The translations under genes were made by a program, and so were the position numbers. A stretch of 6,898 nt of DNA. Origin: JAFLCA01 sp041907145. Its GTDB lineage: Bacteria > Bdellovibrionota_C > UBA2361 > JAFLCA01. The stretch spans positions 1 through 6,898 of the forward strand of contig JAYRHW010000014.1 of the NCBI GenBank assembly GCA_041907145.1. The letters are read 5' to 3'. Below the pieces are notes generated by a model. That model was not told the origin of the DNA and made no database searches. It was given only the letters and a program-made list of their open reading frames with translations. This document shows, piece by piece, positions 1-6,288 of this stretch; position 1 is the first letter of the stretch, and the number at the start of each line of letters is the position of its first letter.

Positions 1-1
1 G

Positions 2-898
2 TTTAGCCGACTAGCGTTTTGGCGGATTGGAACTGCCGTTTGGCTCGATCACTTTTTCTTCGGGGTGGGATTGCAGCAATTTCCAGGCTATGTCGTGCAG
101 TATGCGCAGCAGCTTGGATTGCCGACGGCCGCTTGGAGTGATAACGCAAATAATTTTTACTTGGGCGTCTTGGCCGAAACAGGAATATTGGGAGCGGCCA
201 CGCTGGTGTGGTCGCTCAGCCATTTGAGTCGTTCTGGCGAGCGAAATACCAGCAGCGAAATTTCCCTTCGAGTGTTGGCAGTACTTCTTTTTCTCGGTCC
301 GCATTTGGACTTTGACGAGGTCTCTGTGCTTGCTGGAGTGCTCCTGGGGACCTGTTATCAGGTCCGATGGACGCTCGAATGGAGAGGGAAGTTGCCGGGG
401 CTTGTAACCAGTGGTGTGGAATCCAAGGGATTTGTTTCTCGAGCCTACCTGGCAGGAGCTATTTTTGTGCTGTTACTTTTAGGAGTACCGATTGCGATGA
501 GTCTCTCGCAGTTCGGATTGTACCCCTGGGAGCGAGACGGGGAGTCCTTCTTTCGCTGGACCAGACGGACAGCGCAGTTCACGCTGCGATGCCCTGATTC
601 CGGGACTGTTCCTCTGGTTGTTCGCAGCCTTGCTCCTGATGCTGAGATACGCCCCCAAACTATGACGCTGCAGGCCTGGCCCGGAAATTTTCAGCGTAAG
701 CTTATCCTCAATTCTTCAGCGGACGTCGAGGTTGAATTGCCGTGTGCCGTCTTGACCAGCGCGCCAGCCGCCGAACAATCTCTTCGCGTTCGAGCGCTGT
801 TGGATCGAGCGTGGACGCCGGCTCAGTACGGGCCGAGTTCCGATCACCGACGGCTCGGTGTCCAGCTCCGCATCGAACCTGGGCGCTTTGCCCGTTAG
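2..898 (+). CDS. O-antigen ligase/polymerase-like membrane protein (Wzy_C type), 3' part only
   Basis: The reading frame is open to the left edge, so the N-terminal membrane half is missing; a GTG at 65 is in frame but is internal, because family-like sequence precedes it. Proteins of this family sit in the inner membrane and polymerise lipid-linked glycan or transfer it to an acceptor on the periplasmic side. The family signature is visible: GVGLQQFPGY (about 62-91) followed by DNANNFYLGVLAETGILG (140-193), the usual 'D-A-x-N-x-Y-L...E-x-G' loop and its following helix. A hydrophobic stretch comes at about 272-305, and a clear membrane helix (AGAIFVLLLLGVPIAMSL) at about 452-505. Then follows a soluble, beta-rich tail (518-874) with YPWERDG, FRWT and a closing SSDHRRLGVQL. 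That pattern is known at the C-terminus of various bacterial glycan-assembly membrane proteins. Ligase and polymerase cannot be told apart here, and the acceptor is unknown. Confidence 0.82.
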   Translation, partial: FSRLAFWRIGTAVWLDHFFFGVGLQQFPGYVVQYAQQLGLPTAAWSDNANNFYLGVLAETGILGAATLVWSLSHLSRSGERNTSSEISLRVLAVLLFLGPHLDFDEVSVLAGVLLGTCYQVRWTLEWRGKLPGLVTSGVESKGFVSRAYLAGAIFVLLLLGVPIAMSLSQFGLYPWERDGESFFRWTRRTAQFTLRCPDSGTVPLVVRSLAPDAEIRPQTMTLQAWPGNFQRKLILNSSADVEVELPCAVLTSAPAAEQSLRVRALLDRAWTPAQYGPSSDHRRLGVQLRIEPGRFAR

Positions 899-1014
899 AA
901 CCAACAGTAGTTGTAGATAGTTAGACTGCCTCCCGGCGTTAAGAAACCTCGGATCAGATCCGATCCATAACAGTCTTGTGGGGCTAAGAACTATGAGTCT
1001 GGAGCAGGCCGAGA

Positions 1015-1734
1015 ATGAGGAACAGCGCAGCGCTGTTTCGTGGAGCGAACATGGGACTACCGGCCGAAGAACTTCGAATCACCCGTACTCTAGGCATAGA
1101 TGAGGTCCATTGGCCTCAAGTGCTCGAACTCCTGCAAAAGCGATATAAAACTCCCTTCCGGGAAGCGAGCGCCATACTTGATGACTTCCTAAAGCGATTT
1201 ACTGACGCATTGCACGTTGCCTGGTTTGCTCGCCCTCAATTGAGTTCGGCCGACAACACGCTGTTGTCGGCGGTGTGCGAATGTCACGGTGCTGACTCAG
1301 TCATCTTAACGATGGATCGTCCATACCGCGCGGGTCCGTTCCGATTGCAGTACAGTCAAGCGATTCAGTTCACCCCAGCGCTGCGTGTTGGCGCCGAAAC
1401 AGCGGGCCTCGTCAGCGCCCCGGTGGTGGAACTTCGTCTCTTTGGACGCCTGCATCGTATCGAGACGCTTTCTCAGGCGCTCTTTGCCTACGCAGTGCTT
1501 GGGCTTAGTGGAATTCTTTCCTATGTGTTTATCGTGGGCGCACTGCTTTACGCGCTTTCGGTATTTCTGCTTTTTCTAGAATCGCCCGAGGGGGTAACCG
1601 CAGAGGCAACGGACAACCCAGCCGTAGGTTTGGCGCTGCTTAGCTTCTTGGTTGCAACTGCAGCGATATTCGGCCGTGCAGTTGGCAATCTCAGCAGATT
1701 ACTCATGCAGAAACTCAGACGGCGCGCCTCCTAG
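1015..1734 (+). CDS. Membrane-anchored protein of unknown function
   Basis: I do not recognise this 239-residue protein. Residues 1-150 look soluble and mixed alpha/beta, with a CECH motif at 88-91 and a DRPYRAGPFRLQY stretch at about 101-113. The C-terminal third is hydrophobic. One long or two short membrane segments span residues about 153-188, another lies at about 203-221, and the chain ends in a basic tail (QKLRRRAS). The basic tail suggests that the C-terminus faces the cytoplasm. The start is uncertain. ATG 1015 gives the longest frame, but ATG 1051 (MGLPAEEL) has a GGAG five bases upstream (1042-1045), and the first twelve residues look less protein-like. It lies 116 bases after the glycan gene and 59 before ispH, on the same strand. 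A role in envelope or glycan biology would be a guess from the neighbour alone. Confidence 0.68.
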   Translation: MRNSAALFRGANMGLPAEELRITRTLGIDEVHWPQVLELLQKRYKTPFREASAILDDFLKRFTDALHVAWFARPQLSSADNTLLSAVCECHGADSVILTMDRPYRAGPFRLQYSQAIQFTPALRVGAETAGLVSAPVVELRLFGRLHRIETLSQALFAYAVLGLSGILSYVFIVGALLYALSVFLLFLESPEGVTAEATDNPAVGLALLSFLVATAAIFGRAVGNLSRLLMQKLRRRAS

Positions 1735-1738
1735 GTAA

Positions 1739-1768
1739 TTAGACTGTCCGACTTCCGCATGATATAAG
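1739..1768 (+). promoter_or_regulatory. Possible sigma70-type promoter for ispH
   Basis: In the 59-base gap before ispH, TAGACT (1740-1745, four of six matches to TTGACA) is followed 17 bases later by TATAAG (1763-1768, five of six to TATAAT). Transcription would begin near 1775, leaving a leader of about 19 bases. The spacing is right but the -35 is mediocre, and short motifs of this kind arise often by chance. Confidence 0.33.
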
Positions 1769-1772
1769 GGAC

Positions 1773-1792
1773 CGCAGTGAACAGGCACTGCG
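1773..1792 (+). promoter_or_regulatory. Perfect inverted repeat directly before the ispH start codon
   Basis: CGCAGTG (1773-1779) and CACTGCG (1786-1792) are exact reverse complements separated by the six bases AACAGG, and the second arm ends one base before the ATG at 1794. As RNA this would be a 7-bp stem whose loop holds the only Shine-Dalgarno-like AGG (1783-1785). As DNA it would be a dyad over the predicted transcription start. Either form could control ispH expression. No regulator is identified. Confidence 0.45.
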
Positions 1793-1793
1793 T

Positions 1794-3038
1794 ATGGGCA
1801 GAAAATTCGAAATTCCTCTCTATTACCGTTCGTCGGTTATTTCCGCCGTCAAAAATGCGCGCCGTGGGAGCGACCATCGCAAGCAGGACCTGGCTCCATC
1901 TATTCTCGATTTGGGCCCGGTGCGCTTTAAAATTGCGCGCTTCTTCGGATTTTGCTTCGGCGTGGAGAATGCGATTGAAATCGCCTACCGCGCGCTCGCC
2001 GAAAATCCGGACAAGCGAGTGTTTCTTCTCTCGGAAATGATTCACAATCCGCACGTTAACAATGATCTGCTTGAGAGGGGGGTTCGATTCATTCTTTCCC
2101 CCGATGGGAAGCAGCTCGTACCCTTCGCCGAGCTGCGCCCCGACGATATCGTTATCGTTCCAGCGTTCGGCACGACTGTTGAGCTGTTCGAGCGGTTGGA
2201 GAGCATCGGCATAAACCCGCGATCGTATAACGCCACCTGCCCCTTTGTTGAAAAGGTGTGGAAGAGATCCTCCCAGCTTGGTGAGCGTGGGTTCACCGTC
2301 ATCATTCATGGCAAGCACTACCATGAGGAGACGCGCGCTACATTCTCCCATGCTCGATTAACGGCTCCCTCTCTTGTTATTCGGGATATTCAGGAAGCAG
2401 AAATGCTGGCGCGCTACCTGCGCCGAGAGTTGCCGTTCGAGCAATTCGAGACAGATTTTTCCGGTCGAGCGTCGCCGGGCTTTGATCCCCATAAGCACCT
2501 CGAACGCATCGGGGTCGTGAATCAAACGACAATGCTTGCAGAGGAAACACAGCATATCAGCGACTTGTTGCGCGCTGCTATGCAAGATCATTTTGGAACG
2601 GAGAGTTTAGACCATCACTTTGCCGATACCCGTGACACGCTGTGTTATGCTACCTCGGAGAATCAGGACGCCGTTAAGGGGTTAGTCCAGTCGGGGGGCG
2701 ATATTGCGATTGTGGTCGGGGGCTATAATTCCTCCAACACCTCCCATCTTGTCGAGCTCTGCCAGGAGCGCTTGCCCACCTTTTATATCAAGGATGCTGA
2801 CGAAATCTTGAGTGCGCAGCGCATTCGCCACTTGGACCTTGGTTCTCACCAGGTCAAGGAGACCTCTCCTTGGCTGCCGAGCGCCAAAGATCGTATCGAT
2901 GTTTTACTGACGGCAGGCGCCAGCTGCCCTGATGCCTTGGTGGACCAGGTAATAGTGAAGATATCCGGGTTCTTCAGCGCCGAGGCCCAAATTGACGCTG
3001 CCCTGAGGCCCTTTAGAGAGGCTGCGGCCGCCATTTGA
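1794..3038 (+). CDS. ispH: 4-hydroxy-3-methylbut-2-enyl diphosphate reductase, long form
   Basis: IspH (LytB) is the cytoplasmic [4Fe-4S] enzyme that makes IPP and DMAPP from HMBPP, the last step of the MEP isoprenoid pathway. The protein has 414 residues, nearer the roughly 400-residue plant/cyanobacterial form than the roughly 310 of E. coli. The three expected cluster cysteines are present: C54 in GFCFGVENAIE, C149 in NATCPFVEKVW and C284 in DTLCYATSEN. Other conserved elements are H84 (EMIHNP), the PAFGTT segment at 123-128 (where E. coli has a histidine), HGKHYHEET at 172-180, QTT at 244-246, YNSSN at 311-315 and GAS at 375-377. All active-site segments are intact, so the enzyme should work. 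The start at ATG 1794 is supported by MGRKFEIPLYYRS, which resembles the N-terminus of other long-form IspH proteins, although the ribosome site is weak. Residue 378 is an additional cysteine directly after the conserved GAS. Confidence 0.96.
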   Translation: MGRKFEIPLYYRSSVISAVKNARRGSDHRKQDLAPSILDLGPVRFKIARFFGFCFGVENAIEIAYRALAENPDKRVFLLSEMIHNPHVNNDLLERGVRFILSPDGKQLVPFAELRPDDIVIVPAFGTTVELFERLESIGINPRSYNATCPFVEKVWKRSSQLGERGFTVIIHGKHYHEETRATFSHARLTAPSLVIRDIQEAEMLARYLRRELPFEQFETDFSGRASPGFDPHKHLERIGVVNQTTMLAEETQHISDLLRAAMQDHFGTESLDHHFADTRDTLCYATSENQDAVKGLVQSGGDIAIVVGGYNSSNTSHLVELCQERLPTFYIKDADEILSAQRIRHLDLGSHQVKETSPWLPSAKDRIDVLLTAGASCPDALVDQVIVKISGFFSAEAQIDAALRPFREAAAAI

Positions 3039-3144
3039 TGCTTTCCGCTTCTGCGAATATTTCGTACGCTTAACGTCGGAAATTTAGCTACCAAGGGTTA
3101 ATGTCTTCGTTTTTTCGGTCGATTACAGTCATGACCGTTCAGGC

Positions 3145-3148
3145 AAGG
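3145..3148 (+). promoter_or_regulatory. Ribosome binding site deciding the pilin start
   Basis: AAGG lies six bases before the ATG at 3155. The upstream in-frame ATG at 3101 has AAGGG only three bases away (3093-3097), and the ATG at 3131 has nothing convincing. Together with the leader length this favours 3155. Confidence 0.45.
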
Positions 3149-3154
3149 CGCTCT

Positions 3155-3601
3155 ATGCGAAGTGAATCAGGATTTACTCTCATCGAACTTCTCACCATCG
3201 TGGCAATCGTGATGGTTCTGTCTTCTTTAGCGCTGACCTCATTCCAGGTCTACCGCGCTGACGCGGCATACAGTGTCGCAGAGAGTACACTTAGAAACGC
3301 ACGCAGCGTGGGTGAAGCCAGCATCAACAATGTAGACTCACCCCCTGGCGCGGTTTCCTTAGTTTCTCAGAATTCACCGGGGGCTCTTAGTGATGCTAGT
3401 GCTCGGGCATTTCTGCGCGAATTTCAGCTCCCCAAGAATACAAAAATCGAACTCTCCTACGATCCGACCTGCGTAACCGCAGCATGCCAAAGTGAACTCT
3501 TGCAAGTCGGGCATTGCTTTTCCGATGAATATACTCGCTGGGTGCGCTTCGGCGACGGCGTCGAGCTGCTCCTTGAGCACGTAGCCGGCGGCGGCTGTTA
3601 G
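3155..3601 (+). CDS. Type IV pilin-like prepilin protein
   Basis: From ATG 3155 the protein is 148 residues with a six-residue leader, MRSESG, then the prepilin-peptidase site G|FTLIELL and a glutamate at mature position 5. A single hydrophobic helix of about 20 residues follows (TIVAIVMVLSSLALTSF). This is the class III signal of type IV pilins and type II secretion pseudopilins: PilD-type peptidase cleaves at the glycine and the helix packs into the fibre core. The next stretch (YRADAAYSVAESTLRNAR) resembles the alpha-1 region of delta-proteobacterial-style pilins. The globular part has four cysteines: two in CVTAAC (106, 111), C121, and C148 as the last residue. Two disulfides, one closing a C-terminal D-region loop, are plausible. 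A longer version from ATG 3101 would add 18 residues to the leader, which is unusual. No other pilus gene is in the window, so major pilin, minor pilin or pseudopilin cannot be decided. Confidence 0.87.
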   Translation: MRSESGFTLIELLTIVAIVMVLSSLALTSFQVYRADAAYSVAESTLRNARSVGEASINNVDSPPGAVSLVSQNSPGALSDASARAFLREFQLPKNTKIELSYDPTCVTAACQSELLQVGHCFSDEYTRWVRFGDGVELLLEHVAGGGC

Positions 3602-3614
3602 CACCTGCTTTTTT
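3583..3614 (+). terminator. Weak candidate terminator after the pilin gene
   Basis: AGCCG (3583-3587) can pair with CGGCT (3592-3596) over a four-base loop at the very end of the pilin gene, and a six-T run follows at 3609-3614. The 12-base gap between stem and T run is not canonical, and the stem lies inside the coding region. It is listed because a new promoter and a strong ribosome site appear just downstream. Confidence 0.22.
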
Positions 3615-3625
3615 CTCCTAAATTC

Positions 3626-3681
3626 TGTGCAAGCTGGCCCTGGGTACGCTAGAATAGGCTCGTTTTGGGCCAAAGAGGGGG
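3626..3681 (+). promoter_or_regulatory. Possible promoter, dyad and strong ribosome site before the PfkB kinase
   Basis: TAGAAT (3650-3655) matches five of six positions of the -10 consensus; the -35 region is poor (TGTGCA, 3626-3631). Just beyond the expected start point is a small dyad, TTTGG-G-CCAAA (3664-3674), which could be an operator or chance. AGAGGGGG (3674-3681) is a strong Shine-Dalgarno six bases before ATG 3688 and is the most secure part of this entry. Confidence 0.35.
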
Positions 3682-3687
3682 ATCTTC

Positions 3688-4677
3688 ATGAAGCGCCTTG
3701 ATGTTTGCGGATTGGGTAATGGACTTGTCGATATCCTTGTGCGTATTTCCGAGGAGGAATTTGCGCAGCTTGGCTATGAAAAGGGCACGATGCGATTGGT
3801 GGAAATCGACGAGCAGAAGTCCCTCCTGCAGCGGCTCCAAAAGCACGATGCACAAGTCGCCAGTGGAGGATCGGTCGCTAATTCAACCATCGCGATGTCT
3901 CAACTCGGAGGACGGTCTTCCTATTTAGGCTGTCTCGGCGACGATCGGTACGGCATCCACTTCAAGGGGGAGCTCGAGGCCATGGGGGTCGAAATCGCTA
4001 ACTGGCTCATCGCGAATCAAACGACCGGTACCTGCGTGGCGCTCATCACGCCGGATGGGGAGCGCACCATGCGCACCAGCCTCGGTGTATGCACCCATCT
4101 TGCGCCCGACTATGTAAATGAGACTGTCATTCGTGATGCGCAGTGGTTGTTCATCGAGGGATATCTGTTCTCTAATCCTGGTGGCGGCAAAGACGCCATC
4201 CGCAAGGCGGTGGCCGACGCGCGCAAGCACGGCACTCGCGTAGCAGTTACATTCTCCGAAGCTTGGGTTGTGACCGGTTTCGGTGATACGCTGAGAGAAA
4301 TTATGCCAAGCGTCGATTTGGTCTTCGCAAATGAAAGCGAAGCCTGCGCTTATACCAACACGAAGTCTGCGGAGGAAGCGTTCAAGCGCTTATCCGCTGA
4401 TTTGCCCAGCGTGGTGGTGACGGCTGGAGACCGCGGAGCTTTCGTTTCGCACGACGAGTCGAGTGTGCATGTGCCCGCCTTCCCGTGCCGCCCGATCGAT
4501 CTGACAGGCGCCGGAGATATGTTTGCCGGTGCCTTTCTTTACGGCATTACCCATGAATTCTCGCCCGCCGATACCGGAAAGGCTGCCTGCTATTTGGCTC
4601 GGGAGGTCATCACGCGCATAGGACCGCGGCTAGCATCCGGCACTAAAGACTACTGGAATCAGTGCTTGGCGGCCTAG
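3688..4677 (+). CDS. PfkB-family carbohydrate/nucleoside kinase, adenosine kinase-like
   Basis: This 329-residue cytoplasmic kinase has both PfkB (ribokinase-fold) signatures. GGSVANSTIAMSQLGG at about 60-75 forms part of the substrate site. DLTGAGDMFAGAFLYGI at about 271-287 carries the anion-hole Gly-Ala-Gly (274-276) and the catalytic base D277. Length and order are normal for the family, and the start at 3688 has a strong ribosome site. Within the family, ERTMRTSLG (125-133), EGYLF (157-161) and DLVFANESEA (210-219) resemble proteins annotated as bacterial adenosine kinases rather than ribokinases or fructokinases. The likely reaction is therefore phosphorylation of a nucleoside such as adenosine, to AMP, or of a related sugar. 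Substrate cannot be fixed from sequence alone. The gene has its own candidate promoter region and lies 72 bases before the FapA-like gene on the same strand, so cotranscription is possible. Confidence 0.9.
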   Translation: MKRLDVCGLGNGLVDILVRISEEEFAQLGYEKGTMRLVEIDEQKSLLQRLQKHDAQVASGGSVANSTIAMSQLGGRSSYLGCLGDDRYGIHFKGELEAMGVEIANWLIANQTTGTCVALITPDGERTMRTSLGVCTHLAPDYVNETVIRDAQWLFIEGYLFSNPGGGKDAIRKAVADARKHGTRVAVTFSEAWVVTGFGDTLREIMPSVDLVFANESEACAYTNTKSAEEAFKRLSADLPSVVVTAGDRGAFVSHDESSVHVPAFPCRPIDLTGAGDMFAGAFLYGITHEFSPADTGKAACYLAREVITRIGPRLASGTKDYWNQCLAA

Positions 4678-4729
4678 CCCAAGCCAGGGGGATTCTCCAT
4701 CCCCGATAGCGCTGCGAGGCTTCTTGGGC
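4677..4729 (+). other. Structured gap: nested inverted repeats between the kinase and FapA-like genes
   Basis: GCCCAAG (4677-4683) and CTTGGGC (4723-4729) are exact reverse complements that would form a 7-bp outer stem. Inside it GGGGAT (4688-4693) and ATCCCC (4699-4704) form a perfect 6-bp hairpin with a five-base loop. No T run follows either stem, so this is not a standard intrinsic terminator. It may be a structured 3' end, a leader for the next gene, or chance. Confidence 0.4.
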
Positions 4730-4749
4730 GAGAATAATAGACATTGTCC

Positions 4750-6288
4750 ATGAAGACTATCTTTACGCGTAAAAACGAGCAGATCATTATTGTCGGCAAG
4801 CTAGCGCCCGACAAGATGAAGTTGTTTGTCGATGTCGAGCCTGTCCAGGCGGCCAGCATTACGAAAGAGCAGCTTATCGCCGTTATCCGCGAGTTTTCGC
4901 AGCAGGCCGAACTTCACGAAGCGGTCATCGATGACATCGTCAAAAACCTCCATCAGGGCGAAAAAGTCCTAGAACGGAGAATTGCCAAGGGCACGCCCCC
5001 TGAGAACGGTTCGGATGGAAAGCTCGTGCTATTGGTGAAGAAGCTCACCGACCGTGGAAGTGTCAAAGTAAACGAGAAGGGTTATGCCGATTACCGAGAA
5101 CTCCATCTCTTCGACAATGTCCAAACGGGGCAGCCGGTTGCTCGCGTGTATCCACCCAAGAACGGCGTTGATGGACGGGATGCGCTCGGCGCTCCGATTA
5201 AGTCTCAGGCAGGCAAGCCAATAAAGCCCAACCTCGATAAATCACTAAAGCTGACGCCGGTAAACGGTGAGGATTTTCAGGTTCTAGCCGCTCAGAATGA
5301 CGGCTATCTCGAAGAAGAAGGCGGTAAACTCAGCGTGCGACCGGAGCTTATCGTAAAGGGAGATTTAGATCTCCATGTCGGCAATATCAACTTTATCGGT
5401 GCCGTGAAAATCTTAGGTAGCGTAATTCCGGGTATGATCGTCCAGGCAAAGAAGGGCATAGAAGTGATCGGCGAGGTGCGGTCCGCAACCTTCATTTGCC
5501 CTGAGGGGGATATCAAGATCAAAGGATTTTTCTTCGGCGGAGAGCGCTCGCGGGTAAGCGGCGGCAAGGGGTTCTACGCCGGAGTCGTGCAGGAAGCTAA
5601 TGTGGAAGTGCAGGGAGAGATACGGATTGAAAAGGAAGCCGTAGATTCTACTCTCCGAACGCAGTCGACATTTTTGGCCAGCGCTGGACATTGCATCGGG
5701 GGCAGCCTCTTTGTCGTATGCGGTGCCGAAGCCAAGCAATGGGGAAACGAGGCCGCGAAGCGGACCGAAATCTCTCTCTGCTCGGATGTCGAGGTACGGG
5801 CAGATTTTGCAAAAATCATCCAAGCCATTCGAGACCATGATAAAGCATTGGATTTAATCAAGCTGCACCTTGGCCCGTATGCTACGAATGCAGCCCGAAT
5901 TCAGCTGCTTCATCAGCCGCATCGCGAGAAGATGGAAAAGCTTCTCAAAAAGATGAGGGAAATCGAGGCTAGTCGCGTCAAGCTCTTGGCTTCCAAGGAA
6001 GCGATGCTGGAGCAAGCCAAGCGGAACCACGTCCCGCGGGTCAACGTGCTGGGAGCGTTGTATCCGGGAGTGGTGATTCGAGCAGGAGATAAAGCGTTCG
6101 AGACCAAAGAGGAGCTCAAGGGCCCGAAATCGATCGACTATATCGCCGAGAAGGAGGCCTTTGAGCAGCATGACCTTCTGCCGGTGCAGTGCTTAATCGA
6201 GGGGCAGAATCCTTCTGCTGCGACAGCGCAGCCTGCCGCTCCAGATAATAAGAAATCTAAGGGAGAGACTCATGGGAAAGGAAAATGA
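4750..6288 (+). CDS. DUF342 / FapA-like (flagellar assembly protein A family) protein
   Basis: The 512-residue protein follows the DUF342/FapA architecture. It has an N-terminal alpha/beta region (1-80), then the family's conserved GTPPENGSDGK (81-91) and YPPKNGVDGRDALG (134-147). A glycine-rich right-handed beta-helix-like stretch covers about 195-345, with repeated short V/I-x-G-x-I/V strands such as VKGDLDLHVGNI and EVQGEIRIEKEA. A charged helical, probably coiled-coil section follows (about 350-427), then a return to beta structure at ALYPGVVIRAG (436-446). The last 25 residues are a polar Ala/Pro then Lys/Gly tail. No signal peptide or membrane helix is seen, so it should be cytoplasmic. 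Family members affect flagellar assembly and polar placement in some bacteria, but many have no known role, and no flagellar gene is near. The start is taken at ATG 4750; a TTG at 4744 is possible, and neither has a good ribosome site. Its end overlaps the CBS gene. Confidence 0.88.
   Translation: MKTIFTRKNEQIIIVGKLAPDKMKLFVDVEPVQAASITKEQLIAVIREFSQQAELHEAVIDDIVKNLHQGEKVLERRIAKGTPPENGSDGKLVLLVKKLTDRGSVKVNEKGYADYRELHLFDNVQTGQPVARVYPPKNGVDGRDALGAPIKSQAGKPIKPNLDKSLKLTPVNGEDFQVLAAQNDGYLEEEGGKLSVRPELIVKGDLDLHVGNINFIGAVKILGSVIPGMIVQAKKGIEVIGEVRSATFICPEGDIKIKGFFFGGERSRVSGGKGFYAGVVQEANVEVQGEIRIEKEAVDSTLRTQSTFLASAGHCIGGSLFVVCGAEAKQWGNEAAKRTEISLCSDVEVRADFAKIIQAIRDHDKALDLIKLHLGPYATNAARIQLLHQPHREKMEKLLKKMREIEASRVKLLASKEAMLEQAKRNHVPRVNVLGALYPGVVIRAGDKAFETKEELKGPKSIDYIAEKEAFEQHDLLPVQCLIEGQNPSAATAQPAAPDNKKSKGETHGKGK
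6260..6266 (+). promoter_or_regulatory. Ribosome binding site of the CBS gene inside the FapA-like gene
   Basis: AGGGAGAG around 6259-6266 puts GGAG (6262-6265) six bases before ATG 6272. It lies within the 3' end of the preceding reading frame, where it encodes part of the KGE of the tail, so ribosomes finishing the first gene pass directly over the second start. This fixes the start at 6272 and points to coupled translation. Confidence 0.7.

Noticed and set aside
65..898. GTG at 65 as the true start of the first gene.
   Set aside because: The frame stays open to the window edge, and the GTG sits in the middle of the family's GVGLQQFPG motif, so the gene is truncated rather than starting here.
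951..966. GATC-rich palindrome GGATCAGATCC followed by another GATCC.
   Set aside because: It is short, isolated and not placed near a recognisable promoter, so it is not enough for an operator or methylation cluster claim.
921..1746. TTAGACTG occurs in two gaps (921-928 and 1739-1746), each ahead of the next gene.
   Set aside because: An eight-base match between two short gaps is expected by chance, and the flanks and distance from the stop codons differ.
1731..2351. Long open frame on the minus strand (206 codons) over the start of ispH.
   Set aside because: It lies opposite strongly conserved ispH coding sequence, has no recognisable motif and is best explained as an antisense shadow.
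3054..3064. CGAATATTTCG mini-hairpin after ispH, considered as a terminator.
   Set aside because: It has only a four-base stem, is A/T-rich and has no following T run.
4733..4738. AATAAT as a -10 box for the FapA-like gene.
   Set aside because: The implied transcript would start at or within the start codon, and no -35-like sequence stands at the right distance.
5413..5838. Minus-strand open frame of 141 codons inside the FapA-like gene.
   Set aside because: The + strand protein is a clear DUF342 member across the same bases, and the antisense translation resembles nothing known.
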